A stretch of DNA of 64,000 nt, taken from an uncultured Brachyspira sp. (GTDB taxonomy: Bacteria > Spirochaetota > Brachyspiria > Brachyspirales > Brachyspiraceae). The stretch is taken from contig NZ_CALXKQ010000001.1 of NCBI RefSeq assembly GCF_944388875.1, positions 372,001 to 436,000 of the forward strand. The letters are read 5' to 3'. The translations under genes were made by a program, and so were the position numbers. Shown piece by piece: positions 1 to 7,633 of the stretch; within the stretch, counting starts at the first letter, position 1, and every line of letters begins with the position of its first letter. The notes beneath the pieces were generated by a model. That model was not told the DNA's origin, searched no databases, and worked only from the letters and a program-made list of their open reading frames with translations.

Positions 1-33
1 ACTAATAAAAATTAAAACAATCACTCTAAACAT
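1..33 (-). CDS. N-terminus of an exported protein, cut by the window edge
   Basis: An ATG at 33 on the minus strand is followed by eleven codons reading MFRVIVLIFIS before the window ends. A good Shine-Dalgarno (AAGGA, complement of 41..45) lies 7 bases upstream. The short basic start followed by a hydrophobic run looks like a signal peptide, so the product is probably exported or a lipoprotein. It lies about 150 bases downstream of the next minus-strand gene, with a hairpin repeat between. No function can be given from 11 residues. Confidence 0.5.
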   Translation of the reverse strand, partial: MFRVIVLIFIS

Positions 34-107
34 TTTAATATCCTTATTTATTACAGCAATTTTATATATACTGAAAATTTTTAAGTTTCTCAATTTTTTT
101 ATTCAAC

Positions 108-146
108 TTTTTCACTTCGCTTGCCTACGGCACGCAAAGTGAAAAA
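108..146. repeat. Intergenic hairpin repeat
   Basis: TTTTTCACTT (108..117) pairs exactly with AAGTGAAAAA (137..146) around a G+C-rich loop. The stem is U-tailed on both strands, so it could act as a terminator for the gene ending at 186. Its style (A/T-rich arms around a CG-rich centre) matches other intergenic palindromes in this window, for example at 26.9, 43.7, 51.8, 55.6 and 58.8 kb. Confidence 0.5.
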
Positions 147-185
147 CGCACAATATATAAGTATATTTAATAATTCGTAAATATA

Positions 186-899
186 TCAATTAAACATACC
201 CTTTCCTTTAGCATTCATATCAATAACATTTTTTATAAAAGCCCCCTCTGGAAATATATCTTTTGCCATTTTTATGTATTTATCATAATTGGCTTTATCA
301 TTATTTTTAAAATAAGCCTGAGAAGTCCATAAATAAACCGTATGCTTTTCCCATTTCTCTTTGGCATTGCTTTCAGCCTTTTTAAATATTGGAAGTGCTT
401 TATCTATTCCGCCTCCTACAAACTCAGGACTGTATGCTGTAAGTATTGCCTTGCCCAAAAGCGAAGGAAAATGATTCGCATTGATTTTTAAAGCATTATC
501 ATATATCTCCCCAGCTTTTGCCGAAAGTTTTATAACATCATTAAATGAGGAATAATTAATAGCACCGCTCATCACATCAGCAACAGAAGCCATATAATCA
601 GCATCTTTTTCAGATAAAAGAGGAGTATTTTTATTAATATTATCATTTAATAATTTATAAGCCTCTCTTTTACTTTTAGGATTCATATATATATCCATAA
701 GTAAAATAAGATTCTCATAAGTTTGTTTTTCTATTTTTCCATAATTACCATTTTTTATCTTTTCTATAACAGCATTTAAATCCCCTTCTTTATTTGTATT
801 AATCATATAATACAAGTTATAAAGTTCATTAAAATCCTTACTATATGGAAAAGCTGAAAGAGCAAAAACTAAATATAAAACTATAAAAATATTTCTCAT
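186..899 (-). CDS. Exported TPR-like protein of unknown function
   Basis: 237 residues with an N-terminal signal peptide (hydrophobic residues 3-19). The rest is helical and rich in Lys, Asn and Tyr; the spacing of aromatic and Ala residues (AGEIYDNALKINANHFPSLL; a second copy around TSQAYFKNNDKANYDKYIK) resembles tetratricopeptide repeats. It is likely a periplasmic scaffold-like protein. It is third in a tight run of minus-strand envelope genes (24-base gap to the membrane protein upstream, which is 20 bases from the beta-barrel gene), suggesting co-transcription. No catalytic motif is visible, and the family was not recognised. Confidence 0.6.
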   Translation of the reverse strand: MRNIFIVLYLVFALSAFPYSKDFNELYNLYYMINTNKEGDLNAVIEKIKNGNYGKIEKQTYENLILLMDIYMNPKSKREAYKLLNDNINKNTPLLSEKDADYMASVADVMSGAINYSSFNDVIKLSAKAGEIYDNALKINANHFPSLLGKAILTAYSPEFVGGGIDKALPIFKKAESNAKEKWEKHTVYLWTSQAYFKNNDKANYDKYIKMAKDIFPEGAFIKNVIDMNAKGKGMFN

Positions 900-923
900 A
901 TATTAAATCCTCCTTAAATATAA

Positions 924-1616
924 CTACTCATTAACAATGTTAACATCGCTGTCTTTATTCAAATTATTTTCATTGTTTTCATTATTTAAATTATTCATAT
1001 TAGAAAAAAATGCTTTGTCTTTTATCCCCATATAAATAAAATAAGAAATCATCACAGCTATAAAAGTACATACAACAGAAACAACATAAGAAATAATCTG
1101 CTGTATTATTAAATCATTATTAATAGTTATATTATTTATAATAAAGCTAAAAAAGAATGATGAAAAAGATAATCCGCTTATAACAAATTTTATAAATGCA
1201 ATTATCAAAGCAGTTATTAAAGCCATATCAATTCCTTTATTTTTAATATAATTTTTGATGAAATAAATAGTTAAGCAAGTTAATATAATACCAATCACAT
1301 TAATAATAATACCAAAAGCACTTTGAATCATCATATACATCAAAGTTACAGGAGTAGAATCCAAAATAGTAAACATTCTTATAATTTCAAACAATCTAAA
1401 AAATATATAATATAAAATACCAATCACTATTGAATAAATAGGAGAATACAAAAAAGCAGGAAGTATAAAAAATATGCTAAATATAGTAGTACAAAATATA
1501 GTAATTATACCCAATACTTCTGAATTAAAAGGTATTAAATAAAACGATAAACTCAATGCTGTATAAAAGATTAAGCATATAAAACAAAATATAATTTTAT
1601 TTTTAATACTTCCCAT
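924..1616 (-). CDS. Polytopic membrane protein, unknown function
   Basis: 230 residues with about six hydrophobic segments (roughly 9-28, 33-55, 62-82, 95-120, 132-160 and 172-200) and a short Asn-rich acidic tail of about 25 residues, probably cytoplasmic. The start region MGSIKNKIIF is basic, placing the N-terminus inside the cell. The long run of small and beta-branched residues resembles ECF-type or YIP1-like membrane proteins, but no diagnostic motif is seen. It lies between an outer-membrane barrel gene and a TPR-like exported protein on the same strand with gaps of 20-24 bases, so an operon is likely. Confidence 0.6.
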   Translation of the reverse strand: MGSIKNKIIFCFICLIFYTALSLSFYLIPFNSEVLGIITIFCTTIFSIFFILPAFLYSPIYSIVIGILYYIFFRLFEIIRMFTILDSTPVTLMYMMIQSAFGIIINVIGIILTCLTIYFIKNYIKNKGIDMALITALIIAFIKFVISGLSFSSFFFSFIINNITINNDLIIQQIISYVVSVVCTFIAVMISYFIYMGIKDKAFFSNMNNLNNENNENNLNKDSDVNIVNE

Positions 1617-1636
1617 TAATAATAAACTCCAAAATA

Positions 1637-2647
1637 TTAAAACATTATAGTACTAATTATTAAATTCATAACCAAACTATTATTATTATCAACACCAAAA
1701 GTTAATTGTAAAGGTGTTGATCCGTAAAGATTATATCCTATTCCTCCTCCTACAACGTACAATAAATTACCTTTATCAATACTCTCCTCAAAATATTTTC
1801 CATAACCTACATTACCAAAAGCAACTAAGTATATATCATTAAAACCAGATGGAAGAAATCGCATAAAAAATTTATATTCAAAATGAGCAAATGTAAGAAA
1901 GTCCATATTTTTAAGATGTGCTTCCAAATTTGATAAAGGCATCATCATAAGAGAGTATAAATATTTAAATCCAATAGAATATTTTTTCTCGCTTTTATCA
2001 AAATAAGCACTGTATCCTATATAAGGCATAATTCCAAGCTCTCCCCAATAATGAAAGAATGAATAAGGCATACTAGCTGAAACATTATAAGAATACTGAT
2101 TCTCATTAGGTATAATGCTCGCACCTATACCAGCATTGAATTTTAATTTATTGACTCCATCATCAACAAATGTAGAACTTAAACCAACACTTTGATTAAT
2201 CTTAAATATAGAGCTTAATCTGTAAACTTCCCTCTCAGAAGAAAGTATTTTTCCTATGTTCATGCCATAATAAATCATTACATTATCAAAAGAATATCCT
2301 AATTTTAATTGTCCGTAATATTCTAAATCTTTATAATTAAATGTAGAAAAAGGAGGTGTTATTCCTTGTTTGTAATTTAAATCTATAAAAAATCTTCTGT
2401 ATCTGTACTCCATTCCAACATTAGCAAATATTCCAAATGATGACTCAGAGCCATAATCAAAACTTATTCCCACACGAGGAACATATACAAAATGCGAATT
2501 CTTTTTATATGCATATCCTAAATCAACAGAAAAAGGAAATCCGAAATAATTATAACTATAATGAAAACCCGAGTTTACAAAATCATTCTGAGCAAAAAGA
2601 AAACTTGATAATATGCTGAACAAAATTAATATTCTAAATATTTTCAT
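1637..2647 (-). CDS. Outer-membrane beta-barrel protein
   Basis: 336 residues with a clear signal peptide (residues 1-19, cleavage likely after SFLFA before QND). The mature part alternates hydrophobic and polar residues with many Tyr, Phe and Gly, as in transmembrane beta-strands, and ends in ...LIISTIMF with a terminal Phe, the usual signal for barrel insertion by BamA. It probably folds in the spirochaete outer membrane. It starts 91 bases after the HAAS gene upstream and leads a three-gene envelope run. The BamA/surface-antigen-like spacing of the last strands (GGGIGYNLYGSTPLQLTFGV) suggests the Omp85/patatin-barrel type, but this is inference. Confidence 0.7.
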   Translation of the reverse strand: MKIFRILILFSILSSFLFAQNDFVNSGFHYSYNYFGFPFSVDLGYAYKKNSHFVYVPRVGISFDYGSESSFGIFANVGMEYRYRRFFIDLNYKQGITPPFSTFNYKDLEYYGQLKLGYSFDNVMIYYGMNIGKILSSEREVYRLSSIFKINQSVGLSSTFVDDGVNKLKFNAGIGASIIPNENQYSYNVSASMPYSFFHYWGELGIMPYIGYSAYFDKSEKKYSIGFKYLYSLMMMPLSNLEAHLKNMDFLTFAHFEYKFFMRFLPSGFNDIYLVAFGNVGYGKYFEESIDKGNLLYVVGGGIGYNLYGSTPLQLTFGVDNNNSLVMNLIISTIMF

Positions 2648-2738
2648 GGAATATAAATCACCTACTATTTATCTTATATTACTATTATAGCATAAGTATT
2701 ATGTCTGTCAATATACTTTGTGTAAAATATTATAAAAT

Positions 2739-3395
2739 TCATTTTTTATATTCAAATATGCTACTCCTAAATAAATGATAATCTGCAATTATAGAAATAG
2801 TCCAATTTAATATTCCATTAAAAGCCCAAATAAACCACAAATAATTATTATATTTATATGTGATAATATTTATAATAAGCATTATTGATGAATAAATAAG
2901 AACAGCAATAATAGAGTTTTTTAAATTAATTTTATATATATCATAACTGTATTTTCTTATTTTAGGCTTAATATTATCTGAGAAATTCCAAAGAGTATAA
3001 ATAATTATATAAATAAATAATATCAAATAAAAATAAGGCATAGTAAGTTTATATCCTATTTTAGTAACTTCATTAAAAAAACTTAAATTCTCTATAATCA
3101 AACCCAAAATAAATACCAAAAAAGCTGTAGAAAAAGATGATATCAAAGACGTTAATATCTTTATATATAAATTATGAACAATTTTTGCATCTTTGCTTAT
3201 ATCATCAAAAAGCTCATCAATATTGCCAAGTTCATTTATAGCTTTACTGCTTGCTTCTTCATATTTCATTCCATTTTTTACATAATTCTGAACTTTAGAA
3301 TTAAGCATATCTTTTATTTCATCTAACTGCTCAAGCACTTCTCTAGTATTAGGATATTTCTTTTTAATATTTTTATAAAACTCATTAATATTCAT
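2739..3395 (-). CDS. HAAS-domain (PadR-associated) membrane protein, copy 2
   Basis: 218 residues. The first ~75 form a soluble helical domain (NEFYKNIKKKYPNTREVLEQLDEIK then KYEEASSKAINELGNIDELF) typical of HAAS/DUF1700-type proteins encoded beside PadR regulators. Four hydrophobic segments follow (about 80-105, 115-135, 155-177, 183-205). It is a diverged duplicate of the gene immediately upstream (2-base gap), with the same order of soluble domain and four membrane spans. In such loci the soluble domain is thought to sense or bind a partner; here the nearby partners are a PadR repressor and an ABC exporter. The exact role is unknown. Confidence 0.75.
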   Translation of the reverse strand: MNINEFYKNIKKKYPNTREVLEQLDEIKDMLNSKVQNYVKNGMKYEEASSKAINELGNIDELFDDISKDAKIVHNLYIKILTSLISSFSTAFLVFILGLIIENLSFFNEVTKIGYKLTMPYFYLILFIYIIIYTLWNFSDNIKPKIRKYSYDIYKINLKNSIIAVLIYSSIMLIINIITYKYNNYLWFIWAFNGILNWTISIIADYHLFRSSIFEYKK

Positions 3396-3397
3396 TA

Positions 3398-4048
3398 TTA
3401 TTTCCTATTAATATTTTTATCAGAATTTTTAAAAAATTTATAAAATAAAAATACAGTCAAAGGCCAAGATAAAAAATATATAATAACAAATACAAACCAA
3501 ATATGATGAGGACTGAAAACAATATTAAATATAAATACTGCTATAGATATAATCAAAAAACCTATTATAGAATATTTTAAATTTATTATATAATCATTAT
3601 AAGTATATTCAACTACCTCATATATACTACGCATATTAATAAATGGTATAACTGTAGTTAAAAAAATAGCAATTATTCCAGAAATAATAAAAAATATGCT
3701 TGGCACTAATGAATTATTTATATAAGAAAAAAATAATATATTGTTGTTTTTTAAAGATATAAAACATAATAAAAAAGTTAAAAAAGCTACAATAAAAATA
3801 TCAATAATACCAGCAAATAAATATAATCTGCATTTATTAATAATTTTTGCATCCTTTGATAATTCTTCAAGAAGTGAATCAGCATCCCCGAAAGATTTAA
3901 GAGCCTTTTTAAAAGCCTCTTCTTTAGAATCATTTACATATTCTTCGCTTTTCATATATAAATAATTTCTAAGCTCTTCAATCTGATCTCTAATTTTCTG
4001 AGTATTAGGGTATTTATTTTTTAATTCATTACAAAAATCATCTATCAT
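3398..4048 (-). CDS. HAAS-domain (PadR-associated) membrane protein, copy 1
   Basis: The ATG at 4048 is chosen (216 residues, MIDDFCNELKNKYPNTQKIR...) over a TTG seven codons upstream, because a GAGA-type ribosome site precedes it. The N-terminal ~75 residues hold the HAAS helical domain (KYPNTQKIRDQIEELRNYLYMKSEEYVND, then KALKSFGDADSLLEEL), followed by four membrane segments. It lies immediately after the PadR gene and just before its own paralogue, so padR and both HAAS genes are very probably one transcript. The PadR-HAAS pair is a well-known genetic association; the signal detected is not evident from sequence. Confidence 0.75.
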   Translation of the reverse strand: MIDDFCNELKNKYPNTQKIRDQIEELRNYLYMKSEEYVNDSKEEAFKKALKSFGDADSLLEELSKDAKIINKCRLYLFAGIIDIFIVAFLTFLLCFISLKNNNILFFSYINNSLVPSIFFIISGIIAIFLTTVIPFINMRSIYEVVEYTYNDYIINLKYSIIGFLIISIAVFIFNIVFSPHHIWFVFVIIYFLSWPLTVFLFYKFFKNSDKNINRK

Positions 4049-4072
4049 AACATTTTCTCTTATATACAATAT

Positions 4073-4402
4073 CTATTCAATATCAAGTAGTTTATCTATT
4101 ATCTTTTTAGTAAACAGCCATATTTCTCTCTCTTCATTAAGAAATTTTATGCCTTCTTCTGTAATTTTATAATATTTCCTTCTTCCGCCCTGACTTTCAT
4201 CTCCCCAATAACTTTCTATTAACTTTTTTCCTTCAAGCCTTCTTATAGCACTGTATAAAGTCTGTCCGTTAATCTCATATTCTCCATTAGTTTTATCGGT
4301 TATCAATTTAGAAAGCTCATAACCGTAAGAATCATTATCTTTTAAAAAATGCAAAACTACAGCATCTATATGTCCACGTATAATATCGCTTTCTATATAC
4401 AT
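4073..4402 (-). CDS. PadR-family transcriptional regulator
   Basis: 109 residues, the size of a short (subfamily 2) PadR. It has the winged-helix pattern: [22 protein letters not shown], then [21 protein letters not shown] and the wing [17 protein letters not shown], ending in a helical dimerisation segment. PadR proteins are usually repressors of transport or stress genes in their own operon. It lies 71 bases downstream of the ABC permease gene of the SagA-like cluster and directly before two HAAS genes, so it is a candidate regulator of the peptide toxin's export genes. That link is inferred from position only. Confidence 0.85.
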   Translation of the reverse strand: MYIESDIIRGHIDAVVLHFLKDNDSYGYELSKLITDKTNGEYEINGQTLYSAIRRLEGKKLIESYWGDESQGGRRKYYKITEEGIKFLNEEREIWLFTKKIIDKLLDIE

Positions 4403-4473
4403 TATATTCTAACCCTTAAATTAATAATAATATACTTCTTACAGTAAAATAAATATATAATTTTGTCAATAAC

Positions 4474-5190
4474 TTATTTATCAGCATACCTGAAAGTATT
4501 AACAGCAAGAATCAAAGCTACTATTAAACATACTAAAAGTACTGCTATTCCTATAAAGTAAGCCTTAAAATCAAAATAAAAAGCCCCCCTAAATGCATTC
4601 AAAAAATACTGAAAAATATTTAATTTGCTTAATAACTTTACTATATTAGGTGCATTATATAATGAATAATATCCGTCGCTTAAAAACATAGAAGCCATTA
4701 AAATAATATTATATAATATACTTGCTGTTTCATTATTTTTTACAAGACTAGAAACAAAAAAACTTATAAATATATAAAGCAAAGAAGCTATTATTATTAC
4801 AGGCAGAAATAACAAAATAGATATAAAAGAAAACTCTATCTTAAAAAATAAAGCACAGACAAAAAATACAAATAAACTGCTTATAATAGATATTATCACC
4901 CAAGCAGATGATAAACTTATTATATATTTATATAAAGGAAGCGGGGTTACTTTAAGTAAATTATAAACGCCTCTTCTTCTCTGACTTAATACATTAAAAC
5001 TAGTAGTCATAAAAGAATAGGCAAGCACACTTACACATGTCATAGCGGTAAGTATATGTATAGTATAGCTTTCCATATTAAAAAAAAGCCCTAGTGATAT
5101 AACTATTACCAAAGGAAAAAATATTGACCAAAATATAAGAAAAGGATCTCTTATAGCTTTTTTCATTGTAAGTTTAAATATTATTCTCAT
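4474..5190 (-). CDS. ABC-2 type exporter permease of the SagA-like peptide cluster
   Basis: 238 residues with six hydrophobic spans, the usual ABC-2 permease layout: a basic N-terminus (KLTMKKAIRDPFLIFWSIFFPL), the conserved SQRRRGVYNLLKVTPLP loop near residue 70-85, and a C-terminal span. It should form the membrane channel for the ATPase encoded just upstream (52-base gap). Streptolysin S operons encode one ATPase (SagG) and two permeases (SagH, SagI); here only one permease is present, so it may work as a homodimer. The likely substrate is the modified peptide from 6048..6182, inferred from the neighbourhood. Confidence 0.8.
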   Translation of the reverse strand: MRIIFKLTMKKAIRDPFLIFWSIFFPLVIVISLGLFFNMESYTIHILTAMTCVSVLAYSFMTTSFNVLSQRRRGVYNLLKVTPLPLYKYIISLSSAWVIISIISSLFVFFVCALFFKIEFSFISILLFLPVIIIASLLYIFISFFVSSLVKNNETASILYNIILMASMFLSDGYYSLYNAPNIVKLLSKLNIFQYFLNAFRGAFYFDFKAYFIGIAVLLVCLIVALILAVNTFRYADK

Positions 5191-5242
5191 AATAATTATT
5201 ATTTCTCATAAAACTTCTAGTATATACATAAACAATTAAAAT

Positions 5243-5935
5243 TTAATAATTAGTAATATGCAGATAAAGTTTCTCTAAACTGTCAAAATTATATTTACTT
5301 AAAAGTTCATCTTTACTTCCGCTTTCTAATATCTCTCCTTTATATAAAAATACTATTCTATCAGCAATATCTTCTACCTCTTCTAAATCATGAGAAGTAA
5401 AAAGAATTGTTTTATCATTCTGGGCAAACTCTTTTATCATATTTTTTACATTGTATCTTTCTCTAGGATCCAGACTCGCTGTAGGCTCATCAAATATAAG
5501 CAAATCAGGATTTTGCATAGTAGCTATCATTATGGCAAGTTTTTTCTGCTCACCTCCTGAAAGTTTAATAGCTAATGTTTTGGCATTAAGAGAATATTTA
5601 TTAAGCATATTGTTTATATCTTCATCTGTTATTTTTATATCATAAAGAGCTGAAAACATTAATATATTATCTCCTACACTATAGCCTTCAAAAAAAGGCG
5701 TAGACTGTAATTGAACTCCTATATGCTTTTTATAATTGTCTATATTAATTTTTAATTCACCGTTATCCGCTTTTAATATGCCTAGTAATATATTTATAAG
5801 GGTAGTTTTTCCAGAACCGTTTGGTCCTACAAGTGCTATAACTTCGCCTTTATTTATATCAAAATCTATTTTTTTTAATATTGTATTTTTATTAAACTTT
5901 TTTTCTATATTTCTAGCACTAATCAAAGTTTCCAT
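5243..5935 (-). CDS. ABC exporter ATP-binding protein (SagG-like)
   Basis: About 230 residues from the ATG at 5935; a TTG at 5944 would add three residues and neither start has a strong ribosome site. All ABC ATPase motifs are present: Walker A GPNGSGKTT near residue 37, a Q-loop (LQSTPFF), signature LSGGEQKK, Walker B LLIFDEPTASLD and the switch His in TSHDLEE. It should power the permease encoded next. It is the first gene after a strong hairpin terminator that follows the SagA-like precursor, so transport expression probably depends on readthrough or its own promoter. Assignment to peptide export is from context. Confidence 0.85.
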   Translation of the reverse strand: METLISARNIEKKFNKNTILKKIDFDINKGEVIALVGPNGSGKTTLINILLGILKADNGELKINIDNYKKHIGVQLQSTPFFEGYSVGDNILMFSALYDIKITDEDINNMLNKYSLNAKTLAIKLSGGEQKKLAIMIATMQNPDLLIFDEPTASLDPRERYNVKNMIKEFAQNDKTILFTSHDLEEVEDIADRIVFLYKGEILESGSKDELLSKYNFDSLEKLYLHITNY

Positions 5936-5975
5936 TTTCCGCAATTACCAGATTTCATTTTTTCTAAATTATTAT

Positions 5976-6016
5976 AAAACCCGCTGCATCAATAATAAAA
6001 TTATCAATACAGCAGG
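5976..6016 (-). terminator. Hairpin terminator/attenuator downstream of the SagA-like gene
   Basis: On the minus strand a 17-base-pair stem (arms 6000..6016 and 5980..5996, five of the pairs G-T) closes a TTT loop and is followed by TTTT. It begins 32 bases after the precursor stop codon. A partial terminator right after the precursor gene also occurs in streptolysin S operons and lets the toxin peptide be made in excess over later genes. Confidence 0.85.
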
Positions 6017-6047
6017 CATTAAAATTTATTATAAAAATTATAATAAA

Positions 6048-6182
6048 TTAATTGTTTGTTGTAGTTGTTACATTAACACAACAAGAACAACAACAAGAGC
6101 AGCAACATCCTCCAGGAGTCAATACAACAGATTGGCTTTTTAGAGAACATGTTGTGCGTACTTTTGAAGAATATTTAATCAT
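6048..6182 (-). CDS. SagA-like thiazole/oxazole-modified peptide precursor (streptolysin S-like)
   Basis: A 44-residue open frame missed by length cut-offs. It starts at ATG 6182 with ribosome site AAAAGGAG (complement of 6191..6198). The leader begins MIKYSSKVRT and ends VVLTPGG; the core is CCCSCCCSCC followed by VNVTTTTNN. Streptolysin S precursor SagA has the same plan: a short leader ending VAPGG, then a run of Cys (CCCCCTTCC). The Cys and Ser residues are expected to be cyclised to thiazoles and oxazoles by the SagB, SagC and SagD homologues encoded just upstream, the leader removed (CPBP protease or other), and the product exported by the ABC pair. The likely product is a cytolysin or bacteriocin-like peptide. 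The family call is strong; haemolytic activity is inference. Confidence 0.93.
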   Translation of the reverse strand: MIKYSSKVRTTCSLKSQSVVLTPGGCCCSCCCSCCVNVTTTTNN

Positions 6183-6248
6183 ATCAACAACTCCTTTTGA
6201 TGTTTTTTATATTAAACTCATCATACAAAACATTTTTATATAATGAAA

Positions 6249-6980
6249 TTAATACCTACGCATATTTTCAAACTGCCCAAAGTAATACATTGTAAAAGCT
6301 ATATTAGCAAATATGGGCGGTATTAAACTTCCGCTGTACTCAAATGCAAGTCCATTAACAAAAGTAACTACTAAGCAGGCTATAGTAAATATAAATGCCT
6401 GTTTAATGCTTGTTACTCTGAAAATTTCTTCCAATGAGAATAACATACCCACTATAAAAATAGTAAAAAATAAATTTTGAAATTTATCTCTTAAAGCTAA
6501 GTATATTACTCCATTAAAAAACAAACATTTTATTATACTCGATAATATTATTAATATCCATTTTGGATTTATTCTCGAAGAATAAAGCAAATACACAGAT
6601 GGAACTAATAATATATTATTAAATATAACATTAGTCCTTATATCTTTATTAATCAAACTTATTACAGCCATAATAATTTCAAAAGCTGAAATAACAGCAA
6701 AAATATTAATAAAAATATAAATTATATATTTTCTTTCTATATATAAATATAACAAAATATTTTGTTTTTGCAAAAAACTAATTAAAAATGCAAAGCTAAT
6801 CATAAAAAGCCAATATATATAAGTGCTTACATAAACATACATATCATCATATTCTAATTTGCTGTGATTCATCAAATTAAAGCATATACTATTAATGATA
6901 TTATTACGCTCCAAAAACTTAATTATAATACCAAGTATAAATGATATTACTATATAAGGCAGAATGTCTAAAATTATCAA
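6249..6980 (-). CDS. Degenerate CPBP-family membrane protein (SagE/SagF position)
   Basis: 243 residues, seven or eight hydrophobic spans. It overlaps the previous gene by four bases (TTG start at 6980, ribosome site GGAG 8 bases upstream), so translation is coupled. It looks like a CPBP (CAAX protease/bacteriocin-processing) paralogue: SLEEIFRVT (182-190) sits where EExxxR is expected, but Arg is one residue too close, and the later His residues of motifs 2 and 3 are replaced (FANIAF has the Asn only). It is therefore probably not an active protease. In streptolysin S operons a membrane protein of unknown role (SagF) follows the protease SagE; this gene occupies that position. Confidence 0.6.
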   Translation of the reverse strand: MIILDILPYIVISFILGIIIKFLERNNIINSICFNLMNHSKLEYDDMYVYVSTYIYWLFMISFAFLISFLQKQNILLYLYIERKYIIYIFINIFAVISAFEIIMAVISLINKDIRTNVIFNNILLVPSVYLLYSSRINPKWILIILSSIIKCLFFNGVIYLALRDKFQNLFFTIFIVGMLFSLEEIFRVTSIKQAFIFTIACLVVTFVNGLAFEYSGSLIPPIFANIAFTMYYFGQFENMRRY

Positions 6981-7633
6981 TTTATCTTCTCCACTCTCTT
7001 TAATGACAATAAATATAAAATCATATTCTGAGAAAAATGGGTAATAACAGGTATTATAATACAGAAAGAAGAATAAACAAACAGCAAAGAATATATTAAA
7101 CCCACTATAAACTTTTGAAATACAGCATTAGCACCTAAATATATATGATTAATGGCATATATAAAAGCAGAAAGTATAATAACAATAAAGATATTAATAG
7201 AAAATATATTATAGGCTATATTAAAAAATACCTGCCTGAAAATAATTTCCTCGCATAAAGCCCCTATAAATATAATTATAATATCAAAAAATATATTCTT
7301 TTTTTCTATTATTTTATGAACTTCTATATTTTTTATCCAAACTCTATATTTAATAAAATGAATAATGATGCCTTCAAATAGCTCCAATCCTATGCATATA
7401 AATGAAAATACAAAAGCTATTATAATAAAATATATATTAGCACTATAATTAATAATACCAATATACCCTGTAAAAAACACCATTATAACAAATAAAGCAT
7501 AGCTTAAAGCATTAGGGAGTATATTATTTATTCTGCCTAAATTTAATTTTATAAATATCCCAATCAATGAAGTAGGAAAAGAAACTGCTGTAAGAACAAG
7601 CAATGCACTAAGGTAATGGGTGTGGGAATTCAT
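6977..7633 (-). CDS. CPBP intramembrane protease (SagE-like)
   Basis: 218 residues with about seven membrane spans. All CPBP motifs are intact: EEIIFR at 128-133 (EExxxR), a Phe157...His163 pair in FIYAINH, and HFSQN at 199-203 (HxxxN). Such glutamate-type intramembrane proteases process peptides or give self-immunity in bacteriocin loci; SagE in the streptolysin S operon belongs here and is thought to remove the leader and/or protect the producer. The start ATG (7633) lies inside the end of the YcaO gene, with GGAGGA 10 bases upstream, giving a 26-base overlap and translational coupling. Confidence 0.85.
   Translation of the reverse strand: MNSHTHYLSALLVLTAVSFPTSLIGIFIKLNLGRINNILPNALSYALFVIMVFFTGYIGIINYSANIYFIIIAFVFSFICIGLELFEGIIIHFIKYRVWIKNIEVHKIIEKKNIFFDIIIIFIGALCEEIIFRQVFFNIAYNIFSINIFIVIILSAFIYAINHIYLGANAVFQKFIVGLIYSLLFVYSSFCIIIPVITHFSQNMILYLLSLKRVEKIN

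Noticed and set aside
6052..6243. Plus-strand 63-codon frame rich in Gln (QQEQQQEQQ)
   Set aside because: It is the antisense of the Cys-rich core of the SagA-like precursor; the minus-strand frame has the ribosome site and the cluster context.
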